Translations under genes and position numbers: made by a program
Notes under the pieces: model-generated
The model's database searches: none
What the model was told of the DNA's origin: nothing
Seen by the model: the letters and a program-made list of their open reading frames with translations, nothing else
NCBI GenBank assembly: GCA_007922225.1
Contig: ML679960.1
Coordinates: forward strand, 5,588,198-5,652,197
Source of the DNA: Emydura subglobosa
Lineage: Eukaryota; Chordata; Testudines; Chelidae
Direction of reading: 5' to 3'
Length of the DNA: 64,000 nucleotides
Part shown: in pieces, positions 1 through 12,588 of the stretch
How the letters are laid out: each line of letters starts with the position of its first letter
Numbering within the stretch: the stretch's first letter is position 1

Positions 1-516
1 CATTTTCCATTTATTTGAAGGATATCTATTTGGCTCAATAACCTCATTTAAGAAACCTTTTGTTTAGGGGAATACATGCCTTCTGTGGCTTCATTTTATG
101 TCTGTACATCTTAAAGAACCTCTACGTTAAGCCTAACAATTTAAATTACCTTATTTTTCACTGCAGGATCTTTTTTGACTGGCATTCTTCTTTTGTTTTA
201 CATTCCCCTCATGGAAGATTTGTGTCAGTGTTAGCTTTTGGTGTGTTTTTTCTCCAGAGGAAATAGAATGCAATTATATGATGGTCACTATTACCAAAGG
301 ACTTAAATATAGTTTTGAACTAACTCCTGAGTGTTACTTAGAACAGCTTCTCCTCTCTCTTGCCTTACTTTTCCAAGAATTAGTCACTTAAAATGCTGAG
401 AAACTGTTTCTCTAAATGTGGCACATGACCATATCGCACAGTATCACACACATGCCAAGGTGCAAGGCTCACATCTGGGACATCTTCTTTTGTGTGGCTT
501 GGGTAGGTAGCAATGA

Positions 517-709
517 TTACAAATGTATACGTAGGTTTGATAGCCAGCACATTGCCACAGCAGCGAGAGCATGAATGTCCTTCAGACCCGTGGCGAAAGA
601 AAAAAAGGGGACATTCAGATATAATATGATCCATCGTTTGTGACTGGTGACCACAGTCGCATACAGGTGTTTGCCTCATTTTCCATTTAAAGAGGGTTTG
701 TCCACTTCT
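517..709 (-). pseudogene. C-terminal end of a non-LTR retrotransposon ORF2 (relic)
   Basis: Read on the minus strand, this is the tail of a LINE reverse transcriptase protein. It has a RSGQTLFKWKMRQTPVCDCG stretch followed by QTMDHIISECPL, which gives a Cys-x-Cys...His...Cys knuckle (C-D-C-G, then H and C). Such knuckles are typical of the end of jockey/RTE-type LINE proteins. After the knuckle the frame shifts, and in the neighbouring frame the line continues as DIHALAAVAMCWLSNLRIHL to a stop at 517-519, the expected ending. The exact clade is not certain. The upstream RT is absent, so this is a short, frameshifted relic. Confidence 0.6.
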
Positions 710-2882
710 GGGTGAAGCAAAGCAAGTAGTGACTAATTATGGAGAGTTTAACGCAAGGGACATGAAAGGTAGAATTGAACAAAAAGTGGTGACATTTTAA
801 AAAAAACACAAACATTTGAAAAACAAAACACAACAAAAACAACCCCAATACCTACCTTATACTCAGTAAAAGAAAATTGTGCAATTCCATGCATTATCTT
901 TATGTTTGCTTGCCAGGAGTCCTGACTGTGATAATGACCAGTCCTGAGTGCATTAGAGAGAGCTGTAAAATCTTCTCACAGTGGACAATTTTACAACAAA
1001 ATTGCTACTGTGGAAGTTTTTGCCTAACCCCTAGCAGCTACTGTTTCATTTATGCCCTGAAGCATGAAGAATGATATCACTTAGATATTTTTATCCTACC
1101 TAGTTTAACTGCAGATCATATTCTTATTAGTCACATAAATATCTTGTTCTTTTTGGCATCCTCTTTTTGCCTCAGCAATAACTTCTGGTGATGGGTTCCA
1201 TGGGTCAATTACACAATTAATTAATCTTTTATCAGTTTCAAATGTGTTGCCTTTTCATTCCAGTCAATGTTCTGTTGTTCTTATTATTTAACCTCTATTT
1301 CTAGTTGTTGTTGTTGTTTTCAACTTTCCAATTTTAGAGTCACTTGAACTTTCTTTATCTTCCAGAAAATACCTATCAATAAGTCCTTTGCCATTTCCCT
1401 CTTGCAGAATGAAACCTAGCTAATGTACCATTACTACAGCTGGACTAGAATCCATAGTAATTGCTTGCTTCTCAGCCCAGACAATAAAGTACTGCTCAAA
1501 CTCAGATTTTTTTTTCAATGGTATCTTTAATACATATGTTCAGTGGAACCACACTTCCTGCAGAATTTTGTCCTGCAGTACTTACATGGGAGCTGAAGGT
1601 GCTCAGCACCTCATAGGAGTTTTCAGCATTTCATAGTTCAGATACTTAATTTCATGTTCCAAATATCCTGGTGGCCTGAATTTTAGTGGTGTTGAAACAC
1701 TCACAATTTTTTTGAGTTTTAGGGCTGGATGTGATCATCTCATCTGAAAATCAGTAGTCACAAAGAGATTGCAAGTCAAAATGAACGTGTCCCTAAATCC
1801 TATGGTGTGGGTGTTTGCTTATTTGAGGCACTCCTTTATTGCCTTGTTAAATCAAAACTTCACACAGGGATTTCACTTACATATGCAATATTAACTGGAG
1901 CTTCATCTTACCACTTTATCACCCATTTTACGACTGTGATGTATTTGTAAGTTTCATTAAACGGACTGTGCAAGAGTCCCAAATGGATAAACAACAATTC
2001 AAGAAAGATGCTATGTACCATTTAAGCCTACCATTTGTCTCTTAATTTTTTTTGGCTTGGACCCTTTAAAATCATTACAAAACTATATGAGTATTTTTGC
2101 ATCACCAAAGGCCAGAAATGTTAACTGTAACCTATAATTGGTTCTCACGCTAGCTATATAACCATTTTCCTTGTCTAAATCTCTTTATGTCTACATTTCG
2201 CTAATTCAGTGAAAAATGGCAATGCTGTTAATAGTCAGATAGCTTAGTCCCACCATGTCCTAAAAGTTACATTAACTCCATGATAGACTGGAATAGCTCA
2301 TACATTATTCAGCTCTCCATTCTTTCTCAGTTGTTTCAAACTCTAAAGCTGATGGGGGGGGGAGGGGCTGGGGTAGGAAGGGGGAAAAGACAGTGTTAGA
2401 GAGTTAGTAATTTATTTAGCCTGCCTTTCTTGGACTTCATCATGACCTTGTGCTAACAGAAGAAATGGAAATCCAGCCCCACAGTGTGACTTCCTCAAGG
2501 CAAAAAGAAAAACAAAATAAGCAGTGATCCTAGGCTTTGAGTCCCTCTCCCTTTGTTCCCCCAGGGTAAAGGTGGAGAGCAATAGTAAAAGGAAAACAAC
2601 TCCTTTAAAATAATATTAAGACCTATGTTACTTTAGATTCTGAATTTATTTGTATACCAAATTGTACTGAATTAATGAAATGGAGAGAATAATCCTTACC
2701 TTTCCATAAGTACTATTATTATATAAGGTGCACTCTTCATTTTGGAGGTGCCCATAGCCCAGGGCAGTAGGAGTCTCACAAACTTCCCTCTTCATATCTT
2801 ACGTACAACCTACCAAAGAATCTATTGGGAACGGTGGGAGATTCTCACAGGACATGAATTTAAAAGGAATGTACATGACTGG
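710..2882. other. No gene seen; AT-rich non-coding stretch
   Basis: No coding region or recognisable mobile element was found. A short 'gggagctgaaggtgctcagcacctca' type palindromic repeat scrap lies near 1588-1616. A TTG trinucleotide run sits at about 1306-1319. A G-rich run (eight G, then GAGGGG) occurs at 2353-2370. Confidence 0.5.
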
Positions 2883-3784
2883 GAACATAAGAATGGTCAT
2901 ACTGGGCCATCTAGCCCAGTATCCTGGCTTCCGGCAGTGGACAATGTCAGGTGTTTCAAAGGGAATGAATAGAACAAGTCATCATCAAATGATCCATCTC
3001 GTCAACCCTTCCCAACTTCTGGCAAACAGCAATACATGCATATCCTGGCTAATAGCCATTGATGGACCTTTCCTCCATGAACTTATCTAGTTCTTTTTTG
3101 AACTCTGTTATATGTTCACAATATCCTTTGGCAAGGAGTTTCACAGGTTGACTGTGTGTTGTGTGAGGAAATATTTCCTTTTGTTCATTTTAAACCTCCT
3201 ATCTATTAATTTCATTTGGTGACCCCTAGTTTTTGTCTTATGTGAAGGAGTAAATTACATTTCCTTATTCACTTTCTCTGTACTAGACAAGATTTTATAG
3301 ACCTGTATCATATCTCCCCTTAATCATTTCTTTTCCAAGCTGAAAAGTCCCAGTCTTTTTAATCTCTTCGCATATGGAAGCTGTTCCATACCCCTAATAA
3401 TTTGTGTTGCCCTTCTTTGTACCTTTTCTCGTTCCAATAATTTTTTTTGAGATGGGGCGACTGGATCTGCATGTAGTATTCAAGATATGGGCATACCATG
3501 GATTTATATAGAGGCATTATGATTTTTTATGTCTTATCTATCCCTTTCCTAATGGTCCCTAACATTCTGTTAGCTTTTTTGACTGCCACTACACATTGAG
3601 CAGATGTTTTTATTGAACTATCCAGAATGACTCCAAGATCTCTTTCCTGAATGGTAACAGCTAATTTAGACCCCATCATTTTGTATGTATTTTTTTGTGA
3701 GATCCCTTTGTAGTCCGCTTTGGACTCAACTATCTTGAGTAATTTTGTATTGTCCGCAAATTTTGTCACGTCAGTAAAGGGATG
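2883..3784 (-). mobile_element. CR1 LINE, 5'-truncated and internally deleted
   Basis: The low-coordinate end begins with 'aacataagaatggtcatac', the reverse complement of a very common turtle CR1 3' UTR. The body runs up to 3784 on the minus strand. The RT C-terminal region is readable as YKMMGSKLAVTIQERDLGVI followed by KTSAQC and AVKKANRMLGTIRKG, and a KFADNTKLLKIV segment precedes it. Between these two segments the sequence expected to separate them is missing, with the join near 3690-3700. The catalytic Asp pair lies in this area and reads ADN rather than ADD. Nothing upstream of 3784 belongs to the element, so it is a typical dead 5'-truncated copy. Confidence 0.85.
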
Positions 3785-3884
3785 AATTCCCAAAAAAGGA
3801 CATTAGGGAAAGAGAGGCATTTAAAAAAGAGATGTGAGAGATGGTAAACAGAGAAACAGCTGAGACAATACCTTTGTGGTCCAA

Positions 3885-4025
3885 TAACTTGATTCTGCAA
3901 AGGCCTCAATCCAGGAGAGCACCTAAACATTTGCTTAGCTTGAAGGGAGTGAGTAGTCCCACTAACTTTATCATGCATATGCTTAAAGTTATGCATATGT
4001 ATAAATCCTTCATTGGATTAGAACC
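3885..4025. repeat. Short palindromic MITE-like repeat
   Basis: The 'gattctgcaaaggcc...gagtagtcccactaac...atgcttaaagttatgcat' arrangement matches an abundant short palindromic element of reptile and bird genomes. That element is built around 'gatcctgcaaacactt' and 'gtagtcccattgaagtcaat'. This copy is diverged and its ends are approximate. Non-coding. Confidence 0.45.
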
Positions 4026-7000
4026 AGAGTTCTCCATACACTGGAGGCTTGAGCCCTAAATCACATGAGAAATATGTATTTTTCCTGCATCCATGGGTAG
4101 AAATCTAGGGAAGACTGACTTCTTTGAATAGACTTGTAATTTTTGCACCATTTTCACGGAATTGCCTCCTGTACTTCTTTAGCTACATTCATATTCCTAG
4201 TGAATAAACAGTTTCCATTAATGCTTATGGAAACTATGTGTGCACCTCCAAAGAAGAATATCCCATGTTCAAAGACTTATGAGGCTGAAGAAAGAACAAG
4301 AAGAAGGTGTTCAACTTAAAAGTGATTCATTATTTTATAGGCTTTTTCTTATAAAATAAAGAACTAATATTTTAATAGGTAAATTACCAATATTTTGCTA
4401 CACTCATACTGGCCTTATCCTAGTTAACAGAGCAGAATTTGTGACAGTAATGTTCTGTTAGACATACTTTATTGGTATTCAAAAATCTAAACTAGAGTGA
4501 ACGTATGAGATGCTGTGAGAACATCACTATATACTCTGCAAAAATATTTCAGTTATTTTACAAAGTGATTAAGCTACTATCATTTATTATAGCTCGTCTT
4601 GGATCTTAAAGATCTTGCTGACTCAAATGGAAAAGTATATTTTAAATCATATTCTATATCACTACATTATTTATGCGTAGATTTATTCATTTTTTGCCTC
4701 CCATAATATTCTGTTAATAGATGGACCGGAGTGCCCAGGAAATGATGCTGAGATGTGCTTACTGCCCTCAGCAACATTAAGCTTCACATATATAGGAAGA
4801 CAAGGTGTATGTTTATTACAAGAATTATTCATCTATCCCTAACACACACAAATAAGACTCTTCACAAATCTTTCTTTGTTAGTAAGAGTGTTTTTATTTG
4901 ATTATGTTGAGGCAGAATCCCTAGCAAACATATATAAAAACTATACATATACACTCACATTGAATATATTATTCTAAAACTCCTTGTCTTCCCTTTTGCA
5001 TTTCACACATTTATTTATACTTGGCAAGAAACAGATCAAAGTACTCACCACAGAAGAAACCAAATTGTCTTGGATCTACCCCATGCTAATTAAGGAATTA
5101 ACTGTGCTGTATGGTATTAATTGTGCTCACACTTGTCTTGAGGGTAGCCTGGAGCCACACAGACTCATCCTAAGGAACACGGGGAGGCAGAGCTCCCCAG
5201 CATACAGGGACAGTGTGCCACCTACTACTTCTCTCTATAGGATGCAGAATGCTGCTCCCTAAGAGCTCATTCCATTTTGCTGTGATCCTGCCTCTCCCTT
5301 TCCTGTTTTTCCCACCCTTGGGAGCACTGAGCATCACTATGGAGAGAGGAGTCCCTGTGTTCCTTTGCCTGGCCTTTTCATGGCGTGTGCAATAGGGGGG
5401 AGCACTTTGCTCTCCCAGTGTTCATGCACAAAAGGGATAAGGCAGAATTAGACACTTAATGATGGATTTCTCTTTTATCAAAGACTTTAACTGCTTCCGA
5501 TCTTCCTTGGGAGAATAGGAGTTGGATACTGAGCTCCCATTGACTATTAATGACTGTTGGGATCCACACTGCCCTTTGTCCATTTGAAAATATCCCCCAT
5601 AATCTTTCTATTCCCCTAATCCCATTCCTTTTTTAGTCTCAGATTCACTCTTATCTTGTACAGTGGCTTCCGAGCATGGTTTCCTTTGAAAGAACTTTCT
5701 TAGTTTGTCTAAAATCAAACCAAAAGGCACAAAAGATAAGAAGCCTTTGCACCTCAGATTCCCACAGTTTCTCTATCATTTTTGTCTGATGCTAACACAG
5801 AGAGTCTACTTCTTTTCCTATAAAGGTCAATGGCAAAGTCCCATTCAATTCAGTGGTGCAGGATCAGCGCTATCTAGAGCAAAAGTCTCCTCTCAAATAT
5901 ACATTGCTAGGTTTGACTTAATTAATGTACTTCCACTAAGGTCTGCAGCTCTTTCATGAGCATCAATGGAAGCACCACACTTGTACTATAGGAAGAGCAA
6001 AATATAAAAATCAAGATCCACTGTGCATATCTGGACAGGGAACTTTGCTCAGCTCCAATCTGGTAGCCTTGTTTGGAGCATGAAGTTATCATCATGAGAT
6101 TTCCTGAACACCAAGGCTGACAGTATATTTGGATAAAATGAGAATGGCTCCAACATCTTATTTTGAATTGAAACTTCATTTTGAGGGTCAAAAAAGTTAA
6201 CAAGCACTAAATAAAAACAAGTCAAAGTTGGTGGGGATGTGTAGCACTGTAGAAAACAGGGACATGGAAAGACTGATTTATTTCATTTAAAAGTGATCCT
6301 TTATTGAAGAGTGATATTGATGCACTCAGTAAGAGGTGCCATTCAGTCTTCTCGAGGAAGGCTGGGGCGGTCTAGATGTTGGCTGAGTTAAATATGGGGT
6401 CGTTGACATTTTTCAACAGATGTGGGGGACAACCAAGGAAATAAAAGTGAGATCTGACCTGACTCTTCTTCATGCAGTGCTCTGAAATATAACAAACTGA
6501 TACATAGGAGAATTTAATGGGAATGGTGGAATGACATAAAAAAAAGGAAGATTTAGGCTGATCATCAGGTAATGCTTCCTGATTGTTAACTCCACAACCT
6601 AATGGATCTATCTCGCAATGGAAGTGATAGAAGTCCAAATTCTCAGACCATTTTAAATAATGGATAAAAGCCTAGAAAATTGTCAACCTACTATTTACTT
6701 AGGAATGCATGTGTTGCACCAATGCCTGCTTGACATCCCACTACCAGTGCAAGGCTTGTTAGTATTCTTGTTGTATTCCATGTTTATATCATTTATCTGT
6801 ATAATCTCAGGTACATGCTGGGCACTCACTATTTAATGAGGAAGTTTTACTCAGCTGTAATATCTCCTGCAACTATCCCATGGAAATAAAAACTAATAGT
6901 TGTAAAAACAAAATACAGCAAGGCAACAACACTATAGTGGAAGAGAGAAGATACTAGGTCTGGTTGAAACTTCCTGAATTTTGAGATTTCAATTGAATAT

Positions 7001-8430
7001 TTCAGCACAAATTCAATTTATCCATGAGGGGGAAATATGGTGATTAACATTTTCTGCAAAATAAAATTGGGGATCATTTGAACAGCTCTACAGCTCGTTC
7101 AAGTTTTTTTTAACAATTGAAATATTTTGATTAAATTTCCAAAATCCAGTAATATTTTTTTAAAATTCCTATGATATTTTCATTCATTTTTTTTACCAGC
7201 TTTACCTTATGGGTCTTGTCTATCTAATTTCCATTATTCTGCTACATCATGAGAAACCTTTTAATCATACATAAACTTTGATTTGTGTTTGAAAATGTAA
7301 CACCTGTCATCTGACACTAAAAAGGAAATACAAAAAGGACTGCTGTCTTCTAATGCTGGCAAAGGAACTGGGATAGAGCGAAGAAAACAGAATCATGTTT
7401 GAAATTTCTCTCTCTTGCCAGAACTTTTGCTCAGAACCTACTCCAGTCCCTCTTGCCTGGCTTCCTTCCTGATATAGATTTAAAACAACTGTACTTCTAT
7501 CCCCATAAGACCTGTTCATGCTTCCAATGAAATCAATGGCAAAACTTCCAGTGATTAGGCCCTACATTTTTAATGCAAATTTGCATATTGGTCCATCTGT
7601 TATCAACTTTTATAACAATAAAAACCTCACTGCACAGATTTATAAATCCAAAGAAAAACTTTATTCTTTAATATTTAAATTAAATGGGTGAATCTTCAGC
7701 ATTTTTTTCATGATTGTTAAACTAATATTAAAATGGAATGATTATATGTTTGCAGTCTCACAGTAGGTTCTTTAATTCTGTTGCTACCCTGTCAGAAACA
7801 ATGCATATATATTTTTAGCAATCTAGTGGCTGCTATAAAAGGACCCAAAATGCTGATTCTAATTTATTTGTCATTGAATCCACTTTATTTCCCAACCAAA
7901 TTCATTATTTGCAAATGGTACAGTGAGTTTCCTACTGTGCAAATTTTCAGTGTTGCATTGAGCACAATGCCATGGCTGCCTTCGAATTAGTCTGTGTAGT
8001 AAACCCACACACTGGTATACCATTGGTGCTGTTCACAAAAACCAACCCATTTTTCAGTTCACTAACCCAAAATGAATGTGCCAGCAGGTGCAGTTTCCAC
8101 TCTATCCTGACCACCGGGTCAGACCCAAACCTCAGTTGAAGTGCTTGAGTGGGCTTTGGCTCAGATCCAGCACACTAGAGATGGTCCAAGCTTTTCCCCA
8201 TCCTGGAGTTTATGTTTTTTTAATGTAGATAACAAAAACAAACGTAACTTCAGCCTCCGATTTTTCCTTGCTTTTTTCCTCTAGTAGGACACCTCTCTCC
8301 TACCACTAGTTCCCCCTACCTTGAAAACAAACTCCATCACTTTTCTTACGACTGTATTGAAGCAAAAGGCTAGATCATCACCAACTATCTAAATTTCCAT
8401 AGCTCCCCTGAAGTTAATGGAGTTCTACCC
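4026..8430. other. No gene seen; scraps of short palindromic repeat
   Basis: No coding region is recognised. Two fragments resembling the 'caatggcaaa(a)ctcccattgacttcaatgg' palindromic repeat lie at about 5820-5870 and 7525-7560. Open frames here are short and have neither homology nor composition suggesting coding. Confidence 0.45.
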
Positions 8431-8477
8431 ACTCTCATTATGCCCACTTATGTCTCCCCTGAACTGGAAATAGTGAA

Positions 8478-8942
8478 TCAGCAGAAAATCTGGGCAGCAG
8501 GGGCATGTTGCTTGGTGCACCTGAATAAATCGGTATCTAACATGGCAGCTCCAGGAATTGTTGCTGCTCTTGTTATTTGGATGCTGCTTGAGCTTTCTTC
8601 TCCTTCATACATTTCATTTAGGCCAGTGGTCGCTGGGCTGCTTCCTGAATTTACTGCTGTTATTGCTGAGCTGTAGCTCAAGATGGATGCAGTTGTTTCA
8701 GCTGTTCCTTTGTCCATGTCAGGATCTCTTTTACTTTCTTCTTTTGTGGAGAGGGTACTTGATAACACGTCTAACATCACATGTGAAGCAGGTACAGTTT
8801 GTAGATTTAAGAATTTAAAACCAGAAGGGATTATTGTGATCAACAAGTCTGATCTGCATTGGAACAGGCCCAGAATTTCACACTGTATGTGCTGCATCAA
8901 GCAATGACTTGTTGAACTAAAGATATCCAATCTTGATTTCAA
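8478..8942 (-). other. Unrecognised 154-codon open frame
   Basis: This is one of the longer open frames in the first third of the window. The protein is rich in Ser, Thr and Ala in its second half (for example SSAITAVNSGSSPATTG and an EGEESSSS acidic-serine run). It has no membrane segment or catalytic motif I can name. The low-complexity middle would fit the disordered N-terminal part of a transposase, but nothing around it supports that. It may simply be a chance frame. No start context or splice sites argue for a host exon. Confidence 0.15.
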
Positions 8943-11900
8943 ATGATGTTGAGTCGATCACTTGTCTTATCACTCACACAAACTGGGTTCGGTCCACTTT
9001 TGTATGCTACCTGTGGTTTTCCTTTATTATTAGCATAAATAACAATGAAACATAAACCTAAACTTTCTTCTAAGCTTAGATGTGCCTAGACATTCAGACA
9101 CCTCGACCCTTCCTTACTCTTGGATTGGAGCAAATAGGACCTACCTGACCTGACATCAGAATTAGTCAGCAAAAATAACTACCTCTCTAGTCAGGGTTCT
9201 AGCACCATACAACAGAGTGAGTCGTCAAAAAAGGAATCCTTCATTCCTTTCCTGGACCCTAGATCTCACCTTTCTGTTGCAGTTCTTTTACTTAAGCAGA
9301 GGGAAGTAGAATCGGGATATCAACAGCACTGTGAAGTAAGACTCTCAAAAACCTCACTTTTAAAAGTCGAAACTGCAGCTGATAACCTTATCATGCTTTT
9401 ATATATCCGTGAAACTTGCTAGCAAAAGCAGTGTGAAATTATTTTCCATTTCATCTATCAATGTGCTAAGCCAACACGGATGTTCTGTTCAGGCAGCTGT
9501 GGTTGAATGTACATCCAAAAAGAAAAAAAAATGTTATTTTCATTTTACACAGTGGAAAAGAAACATCTGTCATATTAAGTGTTTGTTTTAAAGCGTATGT
9601 GTACTTTGTGTACTCCCTAAGCAATTTAGAATTGAGATCCAAGGGTTAGTAGAACTTACACATGTAATAAAGTTAGCAGGTATTAGAAAAATAGCCGTTT
9701 CCTGGAGGCAATCCTACCTACTTAATTCCTTCTAAGATTTTAGGTGCATTATTGCAGTCCAAACTTTGTCTGCTGCTTTTGAATGCATAATTCTCTGTTT
9801 CTTCATTTCTTTCCACTTTACATTGCTTTTTGTTAAATTACATCAGATAATGCAGGAACTACATCTGATGATGTCATGGTATTACATGCATAAAACTCAA
9901 TGTTGTTGAGCATCTTCAGTAGAAAAGAGAGTAGTTTCCAGCAATGCTTGTTCTATGAGGGCTCCTTGGATCTGGAACTCACGTTCCTCTCCTTGATTTG
10001 ACATAGCCTGAATCAGTTGAACTCTACTTTATAATTTGAAGACTGTTTGGCTAGACTTCAGGAAAATCCTGGGATACAGGGTACATTTTGCTGCTTTGAA
10101 TTATTGGCTGGTTAGTTTAATTGTATTGCGGGTTGCCTTTGTTACACTGCTGGGTGGTTATTCCTATAAGGATTTTTTTTTATTGTTATGGGACACAGAG
10201 CAGTAGATAGGCATCTTTAAAATTATTTAAATCAAATAAATTGTATCATCTACCTAGGAAGATGCAATTCTGGCCAACATGAGCCACCAATTTTGTTTCC
10301 TCCAGGTTTGAATTCTGTAACTCCAAATGGTTCAGAATATGCCAGCCCACCATTTAAAGAATGCAGGTCATTGTGGGCTTGATCCAGTGAACTAAATGGA
10401 AACCTTTCTATTGACTACAGCTGCTATTAGAGCAGACCCAGAAGCACATCGTGCCAGTGCTCTGCTCAGTACCTTCCTGTCTCTGGTTGATTCCATTTCT
10501 TATATTAATATTATCTAAATATGTGGGGAAAGCAGATAATTGTTATGCATTATAAATAGTTATATGGATAAATGTGATTGCAAGCAGAACCCAGTTATAG
10601 AGCACATCTCTTATTTCAAGCCCGAGACTACTTGCCTTTAGAGCAGAAGATATACTGTATATGAATCTATCATTTTAAAAATCAAGATTTAAGATACACT
10701 ATAGTTCAACAGAATGCAATGTTGAACAAAACAATTAAGTAGCCCACAAAAAGGAGGGAAACAAACCTGCATCTTTTATCAATCGGACACTTTTCAGAAA
10801 ATTTAGTTAACTAATCTGGCACCTTTCAGCATTTTTAATTTCATGTATTATTCGTTTTAAAGCTGTTATTCTTTGCCTGATGAATCATAATAGGTTTAAA
10901 GACTAAACACGGTGATTCTTTTTTATATAAGCTGTTTCTTTTTTGTTTATTAAAAAAAAACATCCTAATCGGATCTAGGGATTATGAGTGAAGAAAAGTG
11001 TTGGAAATTCCCAGAGGTACAGCAATTCATTTTTTCAAGTGAAAAACATTGAGACCTCTAAATTTCCTATATTTCTTTTGCCCTACATTTGGATCCCAAC
11101 TAGCCATATTAACTAGCCTCAAGAGAGCATAGTTGTGCTGCAGACCAGGAGATTCCTGCTAATACCATGCAATGATTCAATGCCACCTGTCAACTGAGCC
11201 ATTTATTATCTTCCTCCCAAGTGGGTAACCTTGCAAAGGGTGACACCCTGACCTAGTGTACTGAAATTTGGAAGTTCACTTCTAATTAGAGCTGAGAAAA
11301 GCCTGGCATAATCAGCAGCACTGGAAACGGAAGCATTGTTTCTTCACTGTAATAAAACTCTCAGTATTTTCATTGTTTAACATAATTAACAGCCCCAAGG
11401 ACAACAACAGAATGTAAGGGAAGGATAATATGATAAAAAAATGGAATTCTCCATAGTCTTTATCTGTGGCACCAGCCTGTTTTTTTTTAACAAAGGTAAG
11501 TTTAGGTGCCGTGTGGTAATGTTAAAAAATGGTATATTTTCATATAAATGGGAGACCACAAGATCTAAAGCAGTAAATACAGTAATTTCTTTAAAAAGGG
11601 TTAATTTGCTAATCACTTTGGAAGAAAAATGGAGCGAAATCAACACATGTCTATAAGGCTGGCTGAGGTGTCTGTATTGTTTTCTCTGAATTCATTTTGC
11701 TCCTTTCCATTTCTCTGCATCTGTGTAGGTGTATAGAGAATTGGTTTGCAAAAGCTCCGTGTTTACTGAGGTGTACATATTGTGAATCACCTTTTCTCCC
11801 AAGACCTTAGCTTTTCATTGTACAATCATCATTTATAATATGCAAAGAGCTACATTTTCTCCTCTGTTAAACCTGTGTCGATTTTCAATGGTAACCACTG

Positions 11901-12331
11901 TACCAAAATTTAAAAATAGTTTTGAAAAATAAGGAGCAAGCTGACACAGCAAATGTATGCATTTTTTCCCCCCGGAGATGTAGGTTCAATTCTGGATTTG
12001 ATCTCAAAAGAAAATGCATGTAGTTTCAATTTTATCCCTTAAATGTACATCTGTCCAAGTTGCAAACACTACACATACAACCAGGTACAGGCTGAACATG
12101 CAATACGTGGATTGGCCCATAAAATGTACTCTGCTTCAAATGAGGGGAGTTCTGCTGAAAGTTATAATGGAGTTAATTATCATCTTCCAGAGCCCTCAGA
12201 TGTTTCTCTCTCCTTTTCTTTTCACATACATGCGAAACATCTGGGAAAGGTTTTGAGATATCCTAGGTTACAGTGCTACCAATACCCAGTTTTGCAGATC
12301 CATTTTTAGCAGACAATTGCACAGATGATAA
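8943..12331. other. No gene seen; one palindromic repeat fragment
   Basis: Non-coding AT-rich sequence. A diverged copy of the 'gggcttgatcca(g)tg...ctattgac' palindromic repeat lies at about 10372-10445, ending 'cagacccagaagcaca'. Nothing else is identified. Confidence 0.45.
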
Positions 12332-12585
12332 AATGTCTGCAAGAGATAAGAGTAGCTAGAGTAGCTTGCATAACTCCCGTCGACTTCGTAACTTTAGTGT
12401 GCTGTCTCCACAACGCTGTGCCGACGGGAAATGTGTACCCATCGATGCAGCGCTACACATTTTTTGGAGGTGGTTTTACTAGATCAACTTCCGGATCGAT
12501 TGAGCGGGTCTTCACTTCTGCTCAATCAATCTGGATAGATCGATCTGATGGCACCGAATTTGGCACCGTCAGTCTAGACATATCC
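12332..12585. mobile_element. Harbinger-like MITE, copy 1
   Basis: This is a 254-bp non-coding element flanked on both sides by TAA (12329-12331 and 12586-12588), the 3-bp duplication typical of PIF/Harbinger transposons. The ends are inverted: 'aatgtctgcaag' on the left and 'gtctagacatatcc' on the right. The interior has 'cccgtcgacttcg', 'gatgcagcgctac' and 'ggatcgattgagcgggtc' blocks. These recur in the copies near 28.8 and 42.5 kb. The 87-codon frame over it has no known relatives and is incidental. The family assignment comes from the target duplication and ends. Confidence 0.6.
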
Positions 12586-12588
12586 TAA

